Assembly: GCA_963717135.1 (NCBI GenBank)
Contig: CAVQVN010000009.1
Coordinates: 1,364,001 to 1,428,000 of the forward strand
Direction of reading: 5' to 3'
From: UBA4744 sp963717135
GTDB taxonomy: Bacteria > Actinomycetota > Acidimicrobiia > Spongiisociales > UBA4744
Length of the DNA: 64,000 nt
The notes beneath the pieces are model-generated. The model ran no database searches. It saw only the letters and a list, made by a program, of their open reading frames with translations, and was not told where the DNA came from. Shown one piece after another: positions 15,589-23,523 of this stretch (position 1 is the stretch's first letter; every line of letters begins with the position of its first letter). The position numbers were made by a program, and so were the translations under genes.

Positions 15589-17631
15589 ATGGTGCGGCCG
15601 TTGGAGATTCAGATCGAGCTCAAGGAAAACCACCGGGATTTGGGTCTATCCGACGAGCAGGTCCTGGCTATGTACCGGACCATGCTCGAAGCTCGTCGCG
15701 TTGATGACCGGATGTGGGCACTGAACAGACAGGGCAGGGCCCCTTTTGTCGTTTCTGCTTCCGGGCATGAAGGTGCACAAGTCGCCAGCATCATGGCCAT
15801 GAATCCCGATACCGACTGGTGTCTCCCTTACTACCGAGACGTCGGTGTTGTCCTGGGTTGGGGTCTCCGTCCCCTCGATCTCTTCCTCGGGGTCTTCTCC
15901 CGCCAAGCCGACCCGACCAGCGGCGGCCGCCAGATGCCCAACCACTGGTCACACCGGGCCCGCCACATCTTCACCCACTCATCGACGATTGCGACCCAGT
16001 ACCCGCACGCCGCCGGAATTGCCTACGCACTTCAGAAGGAGGGCGGTTCGGGGATAGTGGTCGTGTACGGCGGCGAGGGTTCGACTTCGGAGGGAGACTG
16101 GCACGAGGCCATGAACTTCGCCGGCGTACATCGGTTGCCGCTGATCGTGGTCATCGAGAACAACCAGTACGCCATCTCGGTACCGGTCGCCGAGGAGGTA
16201 GCCGGTCAGGTTGCCGATCGGGCACTCGGGTACGGCATGCACGGCGTCGTCGTCGACGGCAACGATGCCCTAGCGATGTACGCCGTCACCCGGGAAGCAG
16301 TCGATCGGGCCAGAGGCGGCCATGGTCCGACCCTGATCGAGGCGAAGACTTATCGCTACTACGCCCACACCTCCGATGACGACGACAAGTTGTACCGCAC
16401 CCGAGAGGAGGTCGAATCATGGCGCCGCCGGGACCCGCTGATCTTGCTCAAGCAGTACTTGATCGAAACCCGACTGCTGAGCGAGACCCTCGAAGAGAAG
16501 ATGGAAGCGGGAATCACCGAAGAGTTGGCCGAAGCCGTCAAGCAAGCTGAAGCTGCTTCGGTGGGCGACGATCCCCTCGCCCGGGTCTATGCCCTGGCGA
16601 TCGAACCCGGAGATGCGGTTACCACCGTTGAGGCACTCCCCGGCGGCGATGAAGTCAACGTCGTGACGGCAATCAATCGGACATTGCACGAAGTCATGGC
16701 CGCCCACCCCAAGGCGATGATCTTCGGAGAGGATGTGGCAGACCCGAAAGGCGGCGCCTTCAAGGCAACCAAGGGCATCACCGAGGCGTTCGGCCGGGAC
16801 CGCTGTTTCAACACGCCCCTGGCTGAGTCGCTGATCATCGGCATGGGAGTCGGCCTGGCTGCGGCCGGAAGGATCCCGATACCGGAAATCCAGTTTGCCG
16901 ATTTCATCCACCCCGCCTTCGATCAAATCCTGTCGGAGGTTTCCCGCATCCATTACCGAAGTGACGGTGACTGGCAATGCCCGATTGTGATCCGGGTTCC
17001 GTACGGGGGCGGCATTCACGGTGGCCTCTACCACTCGCAATCGATCGAGGCGTTCTACGCTCACATTCCCGGGCTCAAGGTGGTCGTACCTTCGACACCG
17101 GCCGACGCCAAAGGCCTTTTGGTTTCCTCGGTCGAGGATCCCGATCCGGTTCTGTTCCTAGAACCGAAAAAGCTCTACCGGTTGGCCAAGGGTCCTTTCC
17201 CCTCCGGTCAATACCGGGTTCCATTGGGAAAGGCGGCGATCCGCCGAATGGGCTCCGACCTGACCATTGTGGCGTACGGGACCATGTCGCACTATTCGGT
17301 CGAGGCTGCCGGGATTCTCACCGGACAAGGCGTGTCGGCGGAGATCATCGATCTGCGCTCCATCAAACCTCTGGACTGGCCGACCCTGGAAGCGTCCATA
17401 GCCAAGACCGGCCGTCTTCTCATCGTCCATGAAGACAACGAATTCGTAGGTTTCGGAGCCGAGATTGCCGCCCAGGCAGCGGAAAAGGCCTTTGAACTGC
17501 TCGATGCGCCGGTGCGCAGGTACGCGGCTCCCGACGTGCCCGCCTTCCCCTTCGCCGCCCAGCTCGAGTCCATGGTGATGCCCAACACAGAAGGCATAGT
17601 CCGACACGCATTAGAACTCGTGGAGTATTGA
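15589..17631 (+). CDS. 2-oxoacid dehydrogenase E1, alpha and beta subunits fused (branched-chain type)
   Basis: A 680-residue fusion of thiamine-diphosphate-dependent E1 alpha (about 1-330) and E1 beta (about 355-680). The TPP-binding motif runs from GGEGS at 161 to ENN at 190-192. The beta part shows FGEDVADPKGGAF, the TPLAES segment and EIQFADFIHPAFDQI. The enzyme decarboxylates a 2-oxoacid and hands the acyl group to a lipoylated E2. The gene starts at the base following the leucine dehydrogenase stop, which points to branched-chain 2-oxoacids as substrate. No E2 or E3 gene is in the window, so these must be elsewhere. The ATG at 15589 has no good ribosome binding site and is probably reached by coupled translation. 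Confidence 0.9.
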   Translation: MVRPLEIQIELKENHRDLGLSDEQVLAMYRTMLEARRVDDRMWALNRQGRAPFVVSASGHEGAQVASIMAMNPDTDWCLPYYRDVGVVLGWGLRPLDLFLGVFSRQADPTSGGRQMPNHWSHRARHIFTHSSTIATQYPHAAGIAYALQKEGGSGIVVVYGGEGSTSEGDWHEAMNFAGVHRLPLIVVIENNQYAISVPVAEEVAGQVADRALGYGMHGVVVDGNDALAMYAVTREAVDRARGGHGPTLIEAKTYRYYAHTSDDDDKLYRTREEVESWRRRDPLILLKQYLIETRLLSETLEEKMEAGITEELAEAVKQAEAASVGDDPLARVYALAIEPGDAVTTVEALPGGDEVNVVTAINRTLHEVMAAHPKAMIFGEDVADPKGGAFKATKGITEAFGRDRCFNTPLAESLIIGMGVGLAAAGRIPIPEIQFADFIHPAFDQILSEVSRIHYRSDGDWQCPIVIRVPYGGGIHGGLYHSQSIEAFYAHIPGLKVVVPSTPADAKGLLVSSVEDPDPVLFLEPKKLYRLAKGPFPSGQYRVPLGKAAIRRMGSDLTIVAYGTMSHYSVEAAGILTGQGVSAEIIDLRSIKPLDWPTLEASIAKTGRLLIVHEDNEFVGFGAEIAAQAAEKAFELLDAPVRRYAAPDVPAFPFAAQLESMVMPNTEGIVRHALELVEY

Positions 17632-17990
17632 GCTCGCTTCGCTCGCGGTCGTCAGTTCCCAGTTGTCAGTTATCAGTCCCCTCTCCCGCCGCTGAAGAGG
17701 GTGGAAGAAGGGCCGTCTGGCTGGCGCTTGACCCCCATCCCCCTCACTTTGCTCGGGTACTTCCCCCTTCCAGGGGGAAGTCAGTGCCCAGATTGAGAGG
17801 CGAGTCGAGACGTCGCCCCCATCGCGCAATGCAACACCGTCAGCGGGAGAGGAACCGACAACAGACCTCGCAGCTTGATGCTTGGTGCTCCTCCTGGCTC
17901 GCAGCTCGCAGCTCGCAGCTCGAGCTCGTAGCTCGTAGCTCGATGCTTGAACCTGAAACCTGACACCTGAAACCTGGTTACTCTTCCCCA
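17632..17990. repeat. composite intergenic repeat, longest copy
   Basis: This 359-base gene-free stretch holds, in order: a GCTCGCTTCGCTCGC hairpin-like unit, a CAGTTCCCAGTTGTCAGTTA heptamer tract (about 17651), a block beginning GACCCCCATCCCCC (17730) with a hairpin at 17760-17780, a unique middle, then GCTCGCA and GCTCGTA heptamer tracts (about 17896-17942) and a CTGAAACCTGACACCTGAAA tract (about 17951-17970). It follows the E1 gene. No coding frame or RNA gene could be supported. Confidence 0.9.
17760..17780 (+). terminator. terminator-like hairpin within repeat
   Basis: Perfect 8-bp arms CTTCCCCC and GGGGGAAG enclose the loop TTCCA. There is no T-run after it. The same hairpin recurs at 46396-46416 and, with one mismatch, at 18501-18521, always inside the GACCCCCATCC block of the composite repeat. 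Confidence 0.5.
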
Positions 17991-18377
17991 ATGCGCCTCT
18001 TCGGCATGTTCCTGGTCGCTCTCGCCGTGTTCATTGCTGCGTTGATGAGCTTCACTACCGCCCGCGTCGACCTCGGCTACCGGATCGGGGGCGGCACCCT
18101 TGAACGAGCTTCGGAGCCATGCGGATCGGTGTTCGGGATGCTGGCCCTCGGCGAGTACCGGGCCTCGGTGGAGGGAGAACGGCCCCCGCAAGCCCAGGCT
18201 ATCGATCCCGATGGGTCGTCGCTTCGCGAGGAGTGCGAACTGGTGGCCCGGGCCCGATTGGTGACCATGATCTTCACCAGTGCGGCCCTCGCCCTCGTGG
18301 GGATCGCCATGATCCGGATCGGCGCTCGCCATGAAAAGCCCATTGACGAGCTCCGGCCCCTCCCGAAAAAGAAGTAG
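17991..18377 (+). CDS. small membrane protein, unknown function
   Basis: A 128-residue protein with two hydrophobic helices (about residues 4-24 and 92-110), an intervening roughly 65-residue probably extracytoplasmic loop containing two Cys (CGSVFG, EECELV), and a basic C-terminal tail ending KPIDELRPLPKKK. The tail charge fits both ends in the cytoplasm. The ATG at 17991 has no obvious ribosome binding site and lies just after the composite repeat, so the transcript may be leaderless or the start may be later. I recognise no family. Confidence 0.6.
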   Translation: MRLFGMFLVALAVFIAALMSFTTARVDLGYRIGGGTLERASEPCGSVFGMLALGEYRASVEGERPPQAQAIDPDGSSLREECELVARARLVTMIFTSAALALVGIAMIRIGARHEKPIDELRPLPKKK

Positions 18378-18538
18378 TAACGCCCCTCCCTGCCAGGGAG
18401 GGGAAGGCTCGACCGATGGGAGAGCCAGGGGAGGGTCAAGCGATAGCCAGACGGTCCCGCGGCAAGGCGTGACCCCCATCCCCCTCGCTTTGCTCGGGTA
18501 CTTCCCCCTTGCAGGAGGAAGCCGGCGAAGCGAGCTTC
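18378..18538. repeat. composite intergenic repeat with two hairpins
   Basis: This spacer contains a strong hairpin at 18383-18403 (arms CCCCTCCCT and AGGGAGGGG, loop GCC) right after the small membrane protein gene, then a second copy of the block beginning GACCCCCATCCCCC (18468) with its CTTCCCCC hairpin, and a GGCGAAGCGAGC unit next to the end of the convergent gene. Confidence 0.8.
18383..18403 (+). terminator. terminator-like hairpin
   Basis: The nine-base arms CCCCTCCCT and AGGGAGGGG pair perfectly around a 3-base loop, 5 bases after the stop of the small membrane protein gene. There is no T-run. It is likely to act at the 3' end of that transcript, by position and structure only. Confidence 0.5.
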
Positions 18539-18766
18539 CTACTCCCCGGCTATCTCTTTGCGAAGGGCCAGCGCGTCATTGGCGCGCTCTTCATCCAGTT
18601 CTTCCATGACGAAGCCCATGTGAACCAGGACCGGGGTACCGATGGTCGCTTCCGGTTGATAGAGCAGGCAGACGGTGTCGGTACGGGACCCGAAGTCGAC
18701 TTCGGCCATGGGAACGCCGCCCGCATCCCAGATGCGGATGATTCTCCCTACCGAGCCAAGACACAT
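18539..18766 (-). CDS. HypC/HupF-like small chaperone
   Basis: A 75-residue protein with the HypC/HupF N-terminus MCLGSVGRI, including the conserved Cys2 that in HypC binds the Fe(CN)2CO unit during [NiFe]-hydrogenase maturation. The usual MCLG-x-PG has Val in place of Pro. The rest (AEVDFG, VLVHMGFVMEELDEE) follows the family, including the hydrophobic-Met-helix end. The ATG at 18766 has GAGGAG seven bases upstream, and a longer in-frame start would hide the essential N-terminal MC. No hydrogenase or other hyp genes are in the window. It is divergent from the next gene with 79 bases between starts, suggesting a shared role. Confidence 0.82.
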   Translation of the reverse strand: MCLGSVGRIIRIWDAGGVPMAEVDFGSRTDTVCLLYQPEATIGTPVLVHMGFVMEELDEERANDALALRKEIAGE

Positions 18767-18813
18767 CGGTCTGCTCCTCGTCGAACGCAGTAACACCAGC
18801 CTACCTTGCTGGG

Positions 18814-18819
18814 TACGAT
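18814..18819 (+). promoter_or_regulatory. possible -10 element for the HypC-partner gene
   Basis: TACGAT is a good match to a -10 hexamer, 26 bases before the ATG at 18846 in the divergent spacer. The -35 region (TAACAC at the 17-base spacing) is weak. Position-based suggestion only. Confidence 0.3.
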
Positions 18820-18845
18820 GGCTGCGAGTAGGAGAAACACCGACC

Positions 18846-19634
18846 ATGAGCCAGCCATCAATCCGACGGGAAACAGCCGGTCCGATCCTTTTTGCCCGCT
18901 ACGCCTACCCGCCCAACGAACGGGGGTATTGCGGGCCGCCTCAACACCAGACGCTGCTCGAGTACGGCGTATCGGGGATTGTCGACGCCGGTCTCGTGGA
19001 ATTGGCCCAGGCGTTCGAGGGAGCGTGGCCTTACCTGCAGTTCATCGCCTCCACCACCGGGATCGCGGATCCCCTCGACCGGCGGGTGGTTGAGGCGTAC
19101 TGGATAGGCAGCGACCTGCTCGAGCGGATCGATTTCAAGCTTTTTGGCGATTCGCTGCTCGACCGATTCCGGCCTCGGGCCGGATCAAACTGGGGGTACC
19201 TGGCAGAAGCCATCCCCGCCGGGGTAATGCCACATCACGCCTTTCATGTTTTTGGCATCTACCCGTGGGTGGGGTTGCTCGGCTCCGATCATGGCGACCA
19301 TCCCCTGCAAATCCTTGATCGGTGCCGTATCCGCTGGGGCCGGGTCGTTTCGACGACCGGCGACCAGGTGGTGGTGGAATCGCAACCTCTCCTCTGGAAC
19401 GGAAGGTCGCTGAGTCTGGGCCCCCCCAACACCGAACAGGCTGTGCGAGGTATCGACGGAGCCGGGTTTGTCGACCATCTCGAACCCGGCGACTGGGTGG
19501 CTCTGCACTGGAACTGGGTATGCGACCGATTGGACGAACGGACCCTCGCCAATTTGAAGCGGTACAACGGCCGCCAGTTGGAGATAACCAACCACCGGCT
19601 GGCTCACCCCGGACCGGCACAGATATTGGGGTGA
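18846..19634 (+). CDS. conserved protein divergent from HypC-like gene (DUF6390-like)
   Basis: A 262-residue soluble protein. Its N-terminus carries a striking motif, LFARYAYPPNERGYCGP at about residues 16-32, with an invariant-looking YCGP, followed by EYGVSGIVDAGLVELAQAFEG and a central FGDSLLDRFRPR. I recall this layout from actinobacterial proteins annotated DUF6390, often beside HypC/HupF-like genes, but cannot check it here. The function is unknown. The ATG at 18846 follows AGGAG with 11-base spacing. The Cys of YCGP beside the Cys2 of the HypC-like neighbour suggests a metal or small-ligand role, as inference. Confidence 0.75.
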   Translation: MSQPSIRRETAGPILFARYAYPPNERGYCGPPQHQTLLEYGVSGIVDAGLVELAQAFEGAWPYLQFIASTTGIADPLDRRVVEAYWIGSDLLERIDFKLFGDSLLDRFRPRAGSNWGYLAEAIPAGVMPHHAFHVFGIYPWVGLLGSDHGDHPLQILDRCRIRWGRVVSTTGDQVVVESQPLLWNGRSLSLGPPNTEQAVRGIDGAGFVDHLEPGDWVALHWNWVCDRLDERTLANLKRYNGRQLEITNHRLAHPGPAQILG

Positions 19635-19749
19635 GCCGGCCTTCTGAGCAGCTCGGGCTCGAGTTGAGGCCGAAGGTCGTATAGGCGCGGCGGGTATAAG
19701 CCTGACAAGATTCGGTGAGTCTCCGCCGAGGTCACGGTACCCTGGCCAA

Positions 19750-20592
19750 ATGGCGCAAAGCCGAGCGCACGCCGCCCCCCGGATCTTCGGAATACCCGCG
19801 ACTCGAGCACCCATCGTGGCGGTTCTCCGGCGTGGGCCGACCGACTGGTTCTCGATAGGGCGCTGGGACCTCGAGCAACCTGCCTTCGAGTCCGGCGCGT
19901 GGTTCAGAGGCACCCTCTATCCCCAGAAATGCGATCTGTCGCCAGATGGGCGCTGGTTGGCCTACTCGGCTCACAAGTTACCATCGTCCTGGCCGGCCGG
20001 GTCGATCTATGAGGCCATCTCCAGGCTCCCGTGGTTGACGGCGCTCGTGGCGTGGGAGGCGGGCACGACCTATACGAGGGGTTTCCACTTCGATGACGTC
20101 GCCGGACAATCGGACCTCGGCACTCCCGATTTCGGCGATGCCGGCCCCTGTCTTGCTCGCTTTGGGCTCAGGCTCAACCCACCCATTCAGTTTGCCGTCG
20201 AGCGTCGCCGCGGCTGGAGTGAAGCTCCGGGAACGCCGTCAAGAGAAAGCGGTGGTCCCTGGGACGAACAACGGCGGATCGAAATGCGGAAACACCAGCC
20301 CAACGGTCGTCTCATGCTGCACGTCGAAGGATCTTTCGCCGGATTCCGCACCTCTCCCGGTTGGCATGAACCGGCCGCCTATTATCTGAGCGACGGAATC
20401 GACCTCACGCCTCTCAATGGTGTTCAATGGGCAGACTGGGACTCACAGGGCCGACTTCTCGTTGCAACCGCCCAGGGTGCCCTGGAGATCCGGACGCTCG
20501 ACGGCACGGACCAGACCGTTGTCTTCAAAGAGGACCTTTCTGGACTCGCCCCTGATCCAAGTCCGCCTCCCGAGTGGGCAGCGCACTGGTGA
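19750..20592 (+). CDS. hypothetical protein with TolB-like repeats
   Basis: A 280-residue protein. The segment KCDLSPDGRWLAYSAHK (about residues 59-75) is a TolB/WD40-like beta-propeller blade motif, and later WADWDSQGRLLVATAQGALEIRTLDG resembles another blade. There is no signal peptide or membrane segment, so it is probably cytoplasmic. The length allows about four to six blades. The ATG at 19750 lacks a clear ribosome binding site. It is convergent with the endonuclease/phosphatase gene (gap 22 bases). The function is unknown. Confidence 0.7.
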   Translation: MAQSRAHAAPRIFGIPATRAPIVAVLRRGPTDWFSIGRWDLEQPAFESGAWFRGTLYPQKCDLSPDGRWLAYSAHKLPSSWPAGSIYEAISRLPWLTALVAWEAGTTYTRGFHFDDVAGQSDLGTPDFGDAGPCLARFGLRLNPPIQFAVERRRGWSEAPGTPSRESGGPWDEQRRIEMRKHQPNGRLMLHVEGSFAGFRTSPGWHEPAAYYLSDGIDLTPLNGVQWADWDSQGRLLVATAQGALEIRTLDGTDQTVVFKEDLSGLAPDPSPPPEWAAHW

Positions 20593-20614
20593 GCCGGCGA
20601 GGGACCACGACCCC

Positions 20615-21691
20615 TCAGGGCAGGGAGAAGGTCGCCACCAGCGGCAGATGATCGGAAATGGCCTCGGTGTCGGTGCTTCGCACGAAGTGGTCCCCCAACT
20701 CCAGGATCGGGTTGAAGAACACAAAGTCGATGGTCCGGTCGGGGCCCGAAACGGCCGGATCGTTCGGGTAGTGCGTGAACCAGGCGGACGCGTCGGGGCC
20801 GCTGGCCTCGGCGGGCGACGGAACCGACGGGTACTCGTCGGTGAGGACCTCCAGCTCGCTGTCTGCCTCGTAGTAGACCCGTTGATCGGGCGGCAGGTTG
20901 TCGTATTGCGGCCCGGGAGGCAGGAGGTTGAAATCTCCGCCCATCATCCATGGGTTCTCTGCTGCCGTCAGATCGGCGAGCAAGCCCCCGGTGAGCGCCA
21001 CCTGTTTCTGCATGGTGTCGGTGCCCTGGGCAAAGGCGTCGAGGTGAGTGTTGAGTGCAACGAGATCGGCTTCGCCTGCCACCGGAAGGCGAACCTCCAG
21101 TATCGCCCTCCGGAAGTTGAACTGCTGCGTGAGCGGGTCGGAAGGCATGATCGGCAACTGATGTCTGGTGGCTTCGTCGATCCGGTACCTGGAGATGGTC
21201 GATAGTTTCATCCCGGCCGAGCCCATGATGCGCGGGTGCGGCACGAAAGCAGCTTTCCAATAGAAGGCACTGGCCGAGCAGGCGTAGTCGGATGGCAGCA
21301 TTCCGAGAAGCCGCTCCAGCTGGTCTTCGCCGTCCGTCCGGGATGCTCCGTCATCGACTTCCTGCAGCAGGATCACGTCCGGCGACTCGTCGGCTATGAC
21401 GCGGGCGACTTCCTGAAAGCTGACCGTGATGGCCTCCGGGGAGGGCCGCTCGTCGGGGCCCGATTCATCGAAAAGGTCGTACCAGAAGACGTAACCCTTG
21501 CCGGCCATGTACTGGACATTCCAGGACATCACCTCGACGGACTGGCCGGGTTGCAGGATCGGCGCGTCCTCGGGACAGTCGACGGCCTCGGTTCGCACGG
21601 AGCGGGGATGAAAGGTGGTGAGCCACACGGCCGCCACCAATAAGACGACTACCGCCAGCAAACCGATGAGAATCCGCTTCACCCACTTCAT
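20615..21691 (-). CDS. membrane-anchored endonuclease/exonuclease/phosphatase family protein
   Basis: A 358-residue protein: one N-terminal membrane helix (about residues 5-25, KRILIGLLAVVVLLVAAVWL) followed by an EEP (DNase I/sphingomyelinase-like) domain on the outer side. EEP motifs are in order: MSWNVQYMA, LLQEVDD, ALNTHLDAFAQGTD, GGDFNLLPP, TIDFVFFN and the terminal SDHLPLVATF with the catalytic Asp-His. It is probably a metal-dependent phosphodiesterase acting on nucleic acid or lipid outside the cytoplasm; the substrate cannot be told. The ATG at 21691 follows GGAGGTAGGAAT. Confidence 0.88.
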   Translation of the reverse strand: MKWVKRILIGLLAVVVLLVAAVWLTTFHPRSVRTEAVDCPEDAPILQPGQSVEVMSWNVQYMAGKGYVFWYDLFDESGPDERPSPEAITVSFQEVARVIADESPDVILLQEVDDGASRTDGEDQLERLLGMLPSDYACSASAFYWKAAFVPHPRIMGSAGMKLSTISRYRIDEATRHQLPIMPSDPLTQQFNFRRAILEVRLPVAGEADLVALNTHLDAFAQGTDTMQKQVALTGGLLADLTAAENPWMMGGDFNLLPPGPQYDNLPPDQRVYYEADSELEVLTDEYPSVPSPAEASGPDASAWFTHYPNDPAVSGPDRTIDFVFFNPILELGDHFVRSTDTEAISDHLPLVATFSLP

Positions 21692-21797
21692 ATTCCTACC
21701 TCCATGTACCGGACACTGTAGAAACTCAGTAGCTCGACGTCTGTGCCTCTCCTCTCCAACGGTGCGCGGCGGCGCCGCGTACCAATGAGCCGGGTCT

Positions 21798-22463
21798 CTA
21801 ATGCCACGGTGCTTTCACCAGACGCGGGTGGGCAGGATTCGTGTTGTCGATCACCACGTCGGCGCGTTCCAGAGGTTGCACCGTTTTGCGGTAAATCCGC
21901 TGGGCAGGCAAATACCTGCGGGCATACCTCTCGCGTATTTCTGAGCCCCGGAGGCGAGCGGAATCGCGCAACATCGCACGGCGCAGGACCTCCTCTTCAC
22001 CGACATCCAGGAATACGACCAGGTCCCAGAACGAGACGAGTTCGGGTCTCAGCAAGAACACCCCGTCGAACACCAGCACCGCGTTATCCGGTGCTGTCAA
22101 CCCGGCAGTCTCCACCGGAAGGTCGGCCAGATAGTCGAACACCGCCGTTCGGTAGATACGGCTCCCGGCGGGACCAAGCGGTTCGAGCAGCTGGGACCGC
22201 AACCGCGGATAATCGAACGAGTCGAAGAAATACCCCTCGGGCGAGAGTTCACCTCGCCGGTATCGTTCTCGAGCCGGGCGGTGGAACCCGTCGAGCGAGG
22301 CGCTCACCACCGGTCGCCCACGATGGGAGATGGACACGGCGAGATGCCCGGCCAGGGTCGTCTTCCCGGCGGCATCGGGACCATCGACGGCCAGTCGAAC
22401 GGCGGCAGAGTAGCTCAACACCCAGTCCGTGAGACGTTCGAAGATGAGGCTCCGCTCAGACAT
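21798..22463 (-). CDS. uridine-kinase-like P-loop kinase
   Basis: A 221-residue P-loop kinase of the uridine kinase/phosphoribulokinase group. Walker A is GPDAAGKT at residues 28-35, followed by the SLDGFHRPARERYRRG segment typical of the family and the lid-like YARRYLPAQRIY region. It would phosphorylate a nucleoside or similar small substrate with ATP. The start at 22463 overlaps the end of the ABC importer ATPase by 8 bases, so it is the last gene of that operon. The longer in-frame ATG at 22544 was rejected because it lies deep inside the ATPase gene. The coupling hints that the imported compound is trapped by phosphorylation. Confidence 0.8.
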   Translation of the reverse strand: MSERSLIFERLTDWVLSYSAAVRLAVDGPDAAGKTTLAGHLAVSISHRGRPVVSASLDGFHRPARERYRRGELSPEGYFFDSFDYPRLRSQLLEPLGPAGSRIYRTAVFDYLADLPVETAGLTAPDNAVLVFDGVFLLRPELVSFWDLVVFLDVGEEEVLRRAMLRDSARLRGSEIRERYARRYLPAQRIYRKTVQPLERADVVIDNTNPAHPRLVKAPWH

Positions 22464-23523
22464 CGCCTGTCCGGTCAAAACCGGCGGCGGGAACCGACCA
22501 GACCCTCTGGAGGCTCCAGTTGATCCGCTCCCCGGGCCGGGCAATCGGTGCGCCGTCCCTGCGGATATCGACCGATCCCGACGCGGTTTCCAACCGGTAG
22601 TCCGTGTAGGGACCGCGGTACCAGACGTTGGTCACCCGACCCGGCAGATCGCCGCCCAATCCTGCCCAGTCGGGGCGGACGAGCAACGACGCCCATCCCG
22701 GCGCCGGCGCCCCTCCTTCCACCTTCACCGTTCTCCCCTCACAACGGATCACCATCTCGGTTTCACCGGGCTGGGCAATATCGACATGAAGGACTGAAGC
22801 CGGTCCGGTGAGACGGGCCGCCCACAAGTCGACCGGCCGGGCGTACACCTCTTCGGGTGAACCGATCTGCACGATCTCGCCGTCCCGCAAGAGGGCGATC
22901 CGATCGGCCAGGGCCAGCGCTTCACCCGAATCGTGAGTGGCATATACCGCCGCTGCTCCGGAGGCCCGCCGCTGTTCTGCCAGCTCCTCCTGCAGAGCGA
23001 CCCGGAGGGTCGTATCGAGGTGAGCAGTCGGCTCGTCAAAGAGATACAGGGCGGGTCGCGCGGCCAAGGCTCGGGCAAGACCGACCCGTTGCTGCTGGCC
23101 ACCAGAAAGCTCGGCCGGCCTCCGGTGGGCGAGGTCGGCAATACCCATTCGCTCCAGCAACTCTTGTGCTTGCCGGGCGGCCTCGGCCGGATCCGAACCC
23201 CGGCGGCGCAGCGGATAGGCAACAGTGGACAAAGCGTCGAGGTGCGGCCAGAGGGCATAGTGTTGGAACACAAAGCCGACGTCCCGGGATTCAGGAGCTT
23301 CCTGCCGACCGACCGTTGCCACCGTCCGGTCGCCCATCGCGATATCTCCGGCCGTCAGATCGATAAACCCGGCCACGGCATACAGCAACGTGGTCTTCCC
23401 GGACCCGGACGGTCCGAGGATCGCCACCACTTCTTCAGGACTCACTTCGAGGTCTACCGACCTCAAGACCGGCTCGGTGTTGTAAGCCACCGTCACGCCG
23501 CGACATTGGAGTGGCACCGTCAT
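22456..23523 (-). CDS. ABC importer ATP-binding protein, FbpC/PotA type
   Basis: A 355-residue importer ATPase: Walker A GPSGSGKT at 37-44, Q-loop FVFQHYALWPHL near 85, signature LSGGQQQR at 139-146, Walker B LYLFDEP at 159-165, switch His in THDSGEAL. The last 110 residues form a TOBE/MOP-like domain. This is the ferric iron/thiamine/polyamine class. The ATG at 23523 overlaps the permease stop as ATGA (23520-23523). The system order is binding protein, permease, ATPase, kinase. Confidence 0.92.
   Translation of the reverse strand: MTVPLQCRGVTVAYNTEPVLRSVDLEVSPEEVVAILGPSGSGKTTLLYAVAGFIDLTAGDIAMGDRTVATVGRQEAPESRDVGFVFQHYALWPHLDALSTVAYPLRRRGSDPAEAARQAQELLERMGIADLAHRRPAELSGGQQQRVGLARALAARPALYLFDEPTAHLDTTLRVALQEELAEQRRASGAAAVYATHDSGEALALADRIALLRDGEIVQIGSPEEVYARPVDLWAARLTGPASVLHVDIAQPGETEMVIRCEGRTVKVEGGAPAPGWASLLVRPDWAGLGGDLPGRVTNVWYRGPYTDYRLETASGSVDIRRDGAPIARPGERINWSLQRVWSVPAAGFDRTGDV

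Noticed and set aside
18539..18766. Evidence for a hydrogenase locus
   Set aside because: Only a HypC-like gene is present; no other maturation or structural hydrogenase gene in the window.
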